DNA of 58,215 nucleotides. Source: Smittium mucronatum. Its lineage: Eukaryota > Kickxellomycota > Harpellomycetes > Harpellales > Legeriomycetaceae. This document shows, one piece after another, positions 49,400 through 58,215 of this stretch. Each line of letters opens with the position of its first letter. Position 1 is the first letter of the stretch. The notes under the pieces were generated by a model. The model saw nothing but the letters and a program-made list of their open reading frames with translations, did not search any database and was not told the origin of the DNA. The stretch is taken from NCBI GenBank assembly GCA_001953115.1, contig LSSL01001690.1, positions 1 through 58,215 of the forward strand, in the 5' to 3' direction. The position numbers and the translations under genes were made by a program.

Positions 49400-49530
49400 A
49401 GGTAATTGAAAATATGAAGATTCATTTTTAAAAAAAATAAATTAGAAAATTTAAAAATATAATGGTATTTATTGGATCTTTACACGAATCAATACTAAAA
49501 ATGATATGTCTTCTTATTCGCTTGGTGGCC
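49400..49530 (+). repeat. dispersed A/T-rich repeat, copy 2
   Basis: Collinear with 35845-35975, sharing TAATTGAAAATAT, an ATTTTTAAA block and a CTAAAAAT block at similar spacing. Confidence 0.4.
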
Positions 49531-49943
49531 TTTTTATATATTAATCTATTGTTTTAAAGAAAGTTTATCATTAATTTTATCCAATAAAATTACCAAAATA
49601 TTTATAAAAAATTTATTAAATGACATTTTTATATATTTATAAATCTTTTATGAATGGAAAAAAATTAATTTATTTTTATTTTCAAATCGGTTAAAAATAT
49701 AAATTTAAGGGACAGATATATTTATTTATATTATTGAAATCATTTATATTTCAAAAAATCGGTATAAAGCTTTTTTAGGAATATTGGAAGAAAAAACTAT
49801 ATTCGAAAAAATAAAAATAACTTCAAAATAAAAAATGACCCAAGAGATAACCTTCAACCACCTATACATTTAAGAAAAAAAAATTAAAAAGTTTTGAAAA
49901 TATAAAATTCTCTAAATTAATGGAGATTCGATTCTGATGGTCT

Positions 49944-49983
49944 TAATTAATGTTAATGTTAATTTTAATGTTAATGTTAATAA
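49944..49983 (+). repeat. TTAATG microsatellite
   Basis: Imperfect tandem units of TTAATG, with one TTTTAATG variant. Confidence 0.8.
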
Positions 49984-52469
49984 TAAACCATAAAGTTATT
50001 AAAACTTCGATTCATTAACCTAATAAATAATATGTTTAAATTAAATATATTGCTAATAAAAATATATATTATTTATATAAATAATGGTTAATAGTAAAAA
50101 AAAAATTACTTTTTCAAAAATGAATCAAAAAAGAGTTTTTAAAAGTGAAAATTTTATGTTTATACCATATTTTCGAAATTTTATTAATTCAAAAAAATAT
50201 ATATTATAATTTATTTAGATTAATTATTAGAAAAGAAAAAAATTATATAAAAGAATATGTAAACAAAAAAATTTAGTTCTTAAAAAAAGTCATAAATTGA
50301 AAAAAAAACCACTTTATGTTTATAAAATTATGCTGATATTTTTATAAAATTATCTGCTTATAGATTTTCTTACGAATTTTATCATTTAGATTTAAATTTT
50401 CCGACAATTTTTTATTTGAACATTTTTTAAAAAACGTGAAACGCTAAATCTAAGATATATTCTATTTTATAATAAATCAAACAAAAAATTTTAACTGATA
50501 AAGATAAATATTTGTAATCATATAACAGTAAATACTTCACCTTTCTATATATAAAGCTTAATTTTATATGTATACATTGCAAATTAAATTATCTTTAAAA
50601 AACTTCTGTAAAATTAGAAATTTAAAAACAGATTCAAATTAATATTCTATTTTTCATTTAATTTCTTTAGAAAGATTGCTAAAATTGCCATTGAAAATTA
50701 AACTTATTAATTAATCAACTTTTCAATTTCAAAAAGTGAAAACTGCGCTTTTAATAAAAAATTTCACTGGGATTCAGCTTTCATATTTTTTCTCAATATA
50801 AGATATAAAGGATAAAATTATTTTATCACACTATCATTAAGAAAATTTAATGAGCTGACGGTGTTATAATAATTTATACAAAATAAGCTATCAAATCTAA
50901 AATAAAATATATAGACAAACTTACCACTATAAAACCAATTAAGCTCTATAAGGTGTTTTACATTATATCTAGTCTTCATAAGTTCTAATAAATTTATAAA
51001 TATGAACATTTTACCAAGACCAAAGCTTTTTTATAAAACCGCTCTTGTGACCACTCGTTTTTTTTTCTCTGTTTTAACACCCTGAACCTCCTAATTTTTT
51101 AGGTATACTGAAATTTTTCACTGCTCAAAATTTTTTACAAATAAAGAAACTTTTTCTTCCAGGAATTCTTTACCTATCCCAATCCTCTTTCCACACCAAA
51201 AAAATTTAATCTTATGCAATATTTTTCCGCTTAAATTTTTTAATAAATCCAAAAAATAAAATTTCGCCCAAACCTCTTACTCCATCCAAACCTTTTGTCT
51301 CGTCTGAAATCTTTCCCTTGAATGAACCTTTTTCCTGATTAAATTTTTTGATAATCTGGAATTTTTCCTTCTTGCAAATAATTTTTAAGATCTAAAAACC
51401 TCGTCTCCCCCAAATCTCTATCCTCGCATAAAAACTTCCCCAGTCCCAAAATCTTGCTCCAAATTTTTTTTTTATTTTTCCCTAACCTTTTTCTTTATAG
51501 TAAATTTCGTTTTTTCAAAAATTTCTGATTCTCTAAAAAACTTGTCGTTAATTTTTTGTTTTTTATCGTCCTAATTTTGTTTTTTATTGTACAAATTTTT
51601 ACATCTTGAAATTTTGGCCTGGAACCAAACTCTTTGCGTTTAATCCTAAATTCCAAGTCAATTCATAATTATTGTCCAAATTTTTTCCCCTTATATATAT
51701 TAAAAATTAAAATCCCATATATTGCCAATTGATACATTTATTTATTTTTTGTTAAAAAAATTAATTTACATACTTTTATTGTAACTTTTAACTAAATCTT
51801 AAAATTATTTTTATCAACCTCTACAAATGAATATACATATATATATATTTATTTATTTATAAAAATAAATTGAGTTTTTATGTCAAATATATCTCCATCA
51901 ACAAAATCTTTTATCATTGAAAAAAAATCATATTTACTAAGTTTTATACAAATTAGTTTTGAATTTTTAAATAACTTTTTTTAATCTTAATGGTTTAAAT
52001 ATTAAATAAAATACTATTAAACTATTTAAAATCATTTCTTCCGCATTTTTCACCAAAATTTTAAAGCTTTTTACAGGATTTTCCAAATTTCTTTTTGAAA
52101 ATAATAGAGCTTCCACTTACTCTTTTAATTCCTCTAACTATCCTTCTTACAAATTTTTTTGAAAATAATCGAGGAAAATTTTGAAAGCTTGCAATTAGTG
52201 AAGATGGGTCTACCATTTTGCACTTTTTCACATAAATATCTCTGAAATATTACATTTCTGTTAAATATATTTGCAAAGCTTCCAGATCCATTCTTAAATC
52301 AATCAAAAAATACACATAAATGTAAATATTATGTTCACAAGTCTTTATATTATTCTTAAACCCAGCTATAATAAATGATATCAACTATTCTATATTCAGT
52401 TAATCTACCTTAAAACGTAAATTAATCAGTTGGTACTTCTTTAATTAAAACTTAAATATAATCCTCGAG

Positions 52470-52560
52470 ATATGGAGCTGCTAGAACTGCAGAGAGGAGT
52501 TGGTTATAACTTTTTTTAGAACTTTTCATTAACTTTAAAATCATTTTCCGTAAAAAAAAA
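52470..52560 (+). repeat. LINE 3' tail scrap
   Basis: GGAGCTGCTAGAACTGCAGA and the following GAGGAGTTGG align with GAGCTGCTAGAGCGGTGGAG and CGGAGTTGA of the LINE tails, followed by a similar T/A-rich end and an A-run. It is short and diverged. Confidence 0.45.
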
Positions 52561-55500
52561 ATCAAGTTTAATACATATGTCAATATTTAATTCAACAGAT
52601 CCAAAATCTTTTTAAAATAAATTTATTGGTTTTTTCTTATATTTAGATTTATTTTTAATAAATACCCCCTTTTTAATTTAATATTTATACTGATTAATGG
52701 TTAAATAATTACAGTTTAATTTTTATTAAAATAATTTTTTTGTTTTATTCTGCTAAATTTGTAGTAAAATTTTTATATAACGGAAGATAAAAATCGCGAA
52801 TCAACATTTTGGATCTATTTTCAGATATTATATATAAATTTTTGGGTAAAATCAAAAAATTTCTTCATGTATGAATTAAAATTGTTCAAATATTTTAATT
52901 TTGCTGTGTCCTTACCCAAACATCGCAATTCGCATTGAAAAAAAAATCGTATTATAAGTAATTTTTTAACTCTGGGAATGACCCCTTTATCTCTATCCGA
53001 TATAATTAATTATTTATTTATTTTATTTATTCCATCTATAGAAAATATTAGACCCTGTAAAAATATTTTATAATTTTTTTGCTTTCAACTGAATAAAAAC
53101 CAATATATAGCAAGAAAAGCTGATTTTTTTCATCAAATAATTTAAAAAATAAGTAAAAATACTTGTATTTATATCTATAACTAAATTATTGTGAGCTAAA
53201 ACTAGTTTATAAAACTTAAAACATCTTTCATATATTCCAAGCAAACAAAAAAGCTGAGTAATTTTTCATTTTTTAAACCTAAAGAAAAGTACGTGTATGG
53301 ATTAATTTAAAAGATAATATTTGATTTAATTGATTTTTTTAACATTCCTATAATTCATTATTTAAAGCCAAAAAGTTGTAAAATCAGATACTAGTCAGCA
53401 AGATATGAACTTTTGTTGATAAAAAAATGAAAATTGGATATATTTTATTTAGTTCTAAAGCAGTTATAAGATTCGATTTTTTATTGTCTTAATAAATTCC
53501 AGTATTAATAAATTATGAGTCAATATTTCCAAGCTGAGTGAGATTTAGTTTGATTTATTTTTTTATAAATTTACAATACCCTGTCTTTAGCTATTTTATT
53601 ATATTATCTTATAGCTTTTTAATCTTTTGATAAGATAGCACTCTAACTCAATTAAAAAAAATCACGTAAAAGAATTTTGTGGATTCTTTAAAACCATTGG
53701 TTAACAGAGAAAAATTAAATTGGAAATATCCTCGATTTTTTAATAAGAATTTTTAGCTCGGACGAGAATATCTTTTATTTTAATCTACAAAAAATATTAC
53801 TAACTTCTATAAATCTAGAAATACATTCATAGATTTTTTTTTTTAAAATATACCTTCATTATATGAAATTGGTTTTAAGGTCATAATTTTAAATAAATCG
53901 CTCTATTCTAAATCCTCGTAAGTTTTATAAAAAACGGAAAGTTTATTGAAATTTTCAAGAATTTTTTTTACAGAGTAAATCTGGGAAACAATCATATACT
54001 TTATTTCCTATTTCAAGTATTGGTATATAAAATATTTTCAGAAGTAAAAGAGTAATAATCTTATTTAATAAATTAATAAATTATTATCCGCGAGAAAAAT
54101 CTTGATTTTAGTATTTGGAAAGTGTTTTATGAATAAAATATGCATATTAATAATATTATATAAGGGTTTTTTCAATATTAATCAACTTTTGATTCATTTA
54201 ATGGATTTAATCTGTATTATCGCTTATATATCATAATTGCTCTTTTTCCTAATTACTTAGTACGGTGAGAAGATAAAAATGAAATGCTAAAAAAAATTAC
54301 GAGTTATATCACAAAAAAACCTTTGTACACACAAGAATTTTTCATAAAAGGTATTAGGTCCAATTTATAAATCCTTTTATTGAAACCTTTTCTTAATAAA
54401 AAAATATTCTGCATATTTTAGAGACAGTGATTTTCTCTATACAGAAATGAAAAATCTGCAGCAAATATTTATTGATAAGAATTTTCTTGAATTTCTTTGA
54501 AAAATGGCTTTTTTATAAAGTTATTTTAATATACCTTCAAATTATTTCAAATTTTATATCTGAGTTTTAAAAAAAAATTATATATAAGATCTTATTGGTT
54601 TTGGGTCAAAGTAAACCTATTTTACAAGCTAAAAAAATTACAAATGGGAAAATCAGGTTACACTTTCAGAAAATTTCATTTATATTTCATTTGAATAACT
54701 GAAAAACTCTGCAAAAAATATTTTCATGGTTTACTAATATTCTATTAAGTCAATTACTATTTTATTTTTGATCTTAAAATTGGCATTTTCACCATTAAAT
54801 ATGAGTCAAATCTTATTAAAAAAATTTATGCAAAAGGAGATATAAAATAAAGATTTTTTTTCTCTCAAATTTAAATCTAATAAAGTGTTATTATTTTCTG
54901 AATCCACAACTTTTTCATAATAGAAATTTTAATTGTGTCAAAATTTAAAGCGCTTCTTAAAACTCAGATTATTTTTTCTATTAATAATTTAATTTTAATA
55001 AAATATATCTTGAAGATTATTCAATTCAATTTATAATGATGAATAATAAAAAAATTAGCATAAAGATTATTTGATACCTGTTAATATCAGAAAATAACAT
55101 AAATAAAAATCACAGCACTTTTCTAAAAAAATTTACTCTAATTTTAATTAATAGCTTAACACTATTAATTTTATCAATAAATAATAATGCATTTTTGATA
55201 TATTTCTATCATTTATATGAATTTTTAACAATTATTAAATAAATAGTGATAAAAATTAGCTCTTTTTTATTTGGAATTTTTTCGATAATTGATTTTAAAT
55301 TTACAGTCTTAAATTTTACACCTCAAAGCTTCAAAAAAAAAAAACAAAATATTAAAAGATAAAATATCTCTCAAATTAATTTATTTTTAATTAATTCTGT
55401 TCTGAAATTGGCTAATTTATGTTTTCAATATTATAAAAAAAATCGTGAGTTTTTGAAATATTATAATTTCTTAATCCAATATTTAAAATAAAATACATAA

Positions 55501-57559
55501 AGGATCTATAGCCTAATGGTCTTTTATTATTTTTTTGCAACAGCTTTCAGTAATTGATTCTTTTAAAACCTAATTGGGGATATTTTTGAATTTTATTTTA
55601 TCTTTTTTGTTTAAAAACAGTATAACACTTGGAAAAGAAAAAAGATACTGTATTTTTTCAAATTAGTGATTAAAATATCTTATAAATGAAAAGTTATTTA
55701 AATTTTTTTGAATATAAAAGAATAAGTATAATATAAAAATTTCATGACAAAAAATTTGCTTTAAAAAGCTGTTAGAAAAAATATTCACTCTTTAATAATA
55801 ATTTTTTGTATATAATGACATTCAGAAGATATATTTTATTTTAATGAGATTTAATGGTCGGAATGTATTTATTTTCGGTAGAATCGTGTAGATTTGTAAA
55901 TTGATAGAACGAAAATGTAGTATAATAGATTTTATATTTTCGAAAAAAGAAAAAAATACTAAAAATTTAATTTCGATTAAGGGAAGAGTTTAATTGTACT
56001 TTAATTCAATAAAAATGACCTAGAAAATTATTATATACTCTGAAGGGTCAAGAATTCATTTTTTTTGATAGTTAAAAATTGAATACATTGACATCTGTAT
56101 GATATTATTTTTTAAATTCGCAAAATAAAAATAAAATCTTTTTTTAATAATTCAAAATTTTTTGTTAATTTTTAACAATGTCGAAAAAAATCCAAATTTG
56201 ATATTTATTTGATTCTAATTTAAAGATTTGATTGTAAGAATTTTTTTTATATATAAAATATGCTATTTTGATTCATAAAAGTTTAAAATAATGAGTTTTT
56301 TTCGTTAAATCCTACAATTTACAAAACGAAAGAATTTTTTAAATTTTGATACTTCCTATTTATTATAATATTCTAAATAAAATAAAATCTAATAATAGAA
56401 AAAAAACATATTCAATTAAGTTTATTTTTTGCACAAGATACATATCAACACTAAATTTTTAATTTTATAACAAATAAAAAAAATCAACTCGAAATAATTA
56501 CTAAATGAAGAAAATATAGGTTCTAAAATTTTCTGAAAAATAATTTTCAATATATAATTTTTAGATTTTCATATGAGCAGGCATTTTTTTATTATACTAT
56601 AAAATTCATATCTTCCACATTTAGTTTCTTGTAGAAATTATAATTCACAAAAAATTTAGAATTATTTAATAGTAAAGAAAATTGTCTAAATTCAAAATAC
56701 TTTTTAGATCTTTTTTTTAATTTCGACTCTACGATGTTGGTAATTATTCATTTTTTTTGCTATTTACTTTTCTTTCATTCAAATAAAAAAAATAATCTCG
56801 GATTAAAAAATAGAAAATTTTCGAAATTTCGAATCAAAAAACGTATTTTTATCGTAAAAATCTTTCAACTATACATATTTATTTTTGATTTATTGCATAT
56901 ATTCAATGTATCAACTTTTTATAATCAAAAGAGTGGAAAATTTTATATTTTAATACAAATAAATGATTTTATCACATATAAATCACTTAAATACTTTATA
57001 TTTTTAAAAAAATCGTACTATTAAACATTTCTTAAATATATAAAATTATTAAAATTAGGTGGCTTTTTACGGGTCTCTTTGTAAAAATCTGAGTTTAAAA
57101 TTTTAAATATTAGAGGTCCATTTTTCTTTCGGTTCTTTTTATTAAATTTTTATAATTATAATTAAATGTTTTTAAAATATCTATAGTAAATTATGGAAAT
57201 TTATGTGATTTAATTTATTTTTTGAGTTTTACTTTTTTTATTTAAAAAATCACAATATTGATGAAATATTTTTATGAAACTTTTTTTCGAAGAAATTTTA
57301 CATCAAATGGTTTTATCATTTTAAAGATTAAATAAATCAAATAAAAAAGGTAAAAAATGTTTAAAAATTTAATCATAAAACTCCCCTCTGCCGTTACAGT
57401 AGCCAAATTCCGATTTAATTATTTTCGAGAGGATTATGAATCAAATAAACTCTGAAGCTTAAATTATTTTGGCATCCAGAGTCCGATTATAAATTCTATT
57501 TTTTGAAACACATATCCAAGATTGTTTGTATATGTAATTTGCATAATTCAAGTATTATT
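52561..57559. other. A/T-rich noncoding stretch
   Basis: No supportable gene. The 96-codon ORF at 56734-57024 is almost wholly Phe, Ile, Lys, Leu, Tyr and Asn, as expected by chance. GC rises only in the last 200 bases, near the LINE at the right edge. Confidence 0.6.
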
Positions 57560-58150
57560 AACTCTCACTCCACTCCCAAGGAGTTTTCATCTATCTCAAA
57601 CGAGATTTTTTCGGAATTTTTTTTTGAAGTGATAGAGAAGATCGGTGCAAATTGGACCATCTATCCAATTTTTTTTTTATTAAAAAAAAAATTATTTTAT
57701 AAAATGTGGTAGACTGTTTCGGACACATCGTTTTTGTAGAAGTTATAAGATTTTTAAGTTTTTTCATCTAAAAATTTCATATTTGATAGTCGCTGGACGG
57801 TCCGGGAGGTCACCATTCGCATTTTCCCAATGTCCTGGAGGCCAAGTTTCAGGTCGGTACAGCAGCTGAATATTCATCCAGTTTCCTTTTCCGCCGATTT
57901 TTCGGTCCACCGTCCACTGGTGGATTTTAGACCGGTTATTTTTATTTTTCCTGTCGACTATGGTGATGGTTGTTTCACCTTTTGAATTTTGAACACAAAT
58001 TTTTTTTATCCATCTTACACTGCCGGTCACCCAGGTGGCCGTTCTGGCCTGCAGCTGGCTTAGTTTCGATAATATAAAAAATGGGAATGGAAATAAACTT
58101 TTTTGAAAATGGAATTCTGCGACTTTATTGGCTGAATTAATTGAAAAAAT
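57560..58150 (-). pseudogene. LINE C-terminal ORF2 fragment and start of 3' region
   Basis: The minus frame is open from about 58146 to 57764. It contains RTATWVTGSVRWIKKICVQN, which matches the same stretch of the copies at 29.3 and 34.8 kb, then KIHQWTVDRKIGGKGNW (matches 29.45 and 35.35 kb) and a Pro/Trp-rich end (PETWPPGHWENANGDLP). After the stop, a shifted frame gives NFYKNDVSETVYHIL near 57735-57690, aligning with the zinc-knuckle region but with both Cys changed to Tyr in the frame read. GAAAACTCCTTGG at about 57575-57587 marks the LINE 3' region. The open part is more intact than the other copies. The upstream part lies beyond the window. Confidence 0.75.
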
Positions 58151-58215
58151 CTTAGGGTGAGAAGATAGTTTATTGTAAGATTCATTTTAAAAAAATATAA
58201 AGGAGAGAGGGGGGG

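Larger units (their letters stand above)
49015..52469. other. A/T-rich noncoding stretch
   Basis: No supportable gene. It includes copy 2 of the dispersed A/T-rich repeat (49400-49530), the microsatellite at 49944-49983, and a pyrimidine-rich tract near 51030-51700 on the plus strand that has no open frame. Confidence 0.6.

Noticed and set aside
56734..57024. A 96-codon ORF.
   Set aside because: It is almost entirely Phe, Ile, Lys, Leu, Tyr and Asn, has no intron or context support, and is within chance expectation for this composition.
57764..58030. The right-edge minus ORF first looked like a secreted protein of a cysteine-poor, transthyretin-like fold, with a possible signal peptide upstream.
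   Set aside because: Its nucleotide and protein sequence aligns with the C-terminal part of the LINE copies at 29.3, 34.8 and 35.35 kb, so it belongs to the retrotransposon.

Overview
This window is eukaryotic nuclear DNA, very A+T-rich (by eye about four fifths A+T) and gene-poor. The evidence is spliceosomal GT-AG introns of 58 to 65 nt in the two clear genes, an APE-type LINE, a DIRS-type tyrosine-recombinase retrotransposon, long noncoding tracts, and two runs of N of the kind used for scaffold gaps. The clear genes read through in the standard code: the 1359-codon gene contains no in-frame TAA or TAG. I cannot name the organism. An A+T-rich early-diverging fungus, an amoebozoan or a small parasitic invertebrate would all fit.

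Layout. 1-2254 is a DNA-transposon-like element with perfect 160-bp terminal inverted repeats. 2255-19040 is A/T-rich noncoding DNA with a possible coding relic at 7.0-8.1 kb, the first gap (16186-16651) and, beside it, a minus-strand LINE tail. 19.0-21.9 kb is a less A/T-rich island with a second LINE tail and a decayed helix-turn-helix reading frame. 22.1-28.0 kb holds the only two convincing host genes, both on the plus strand: a two-exon, 176-residue protein with two membrane segments, and a three-exon, 1359-residue protein with an N-terminal PH domain and a long disordered tail.

28.3-35.5 kb is a head-to-tail series of same-strand LINE pieces: a tail-only copy, a 5'-truncated copy interrupted by the second gap, then a longer copy with endonuclease and reverse transcriptase remains. 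35.5-42.3 kb is mostly A/T-rich, with one coding relic (39.0-39.5 kb) and one candidate small spliced gene. 42.35-46.7 kb is a nearly complete but inactivated DIRS element on the minus strand, with Gag, RT, RNase H, a recombinase remnant, inverted terminal repeats and an internal complementary region. 46.7-57.4 kb is A/T-rich, with a candidate membrane-protein gene, a foldback repeat and a LINE-tail scrap. The right edge carries the C-terminal part of another minus-strand LINE copy.

The most interesting items are a 28-nt hairpin in the LINE 3' region with a GNRA loop and one compensatory base-pair change between copies, the DIRS inverted-repeat architecture, and the perfect-TIR element at the left edge. 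I found no rRNA, tRNA, CRISPR array or operon, and no clear new multi-gene system.
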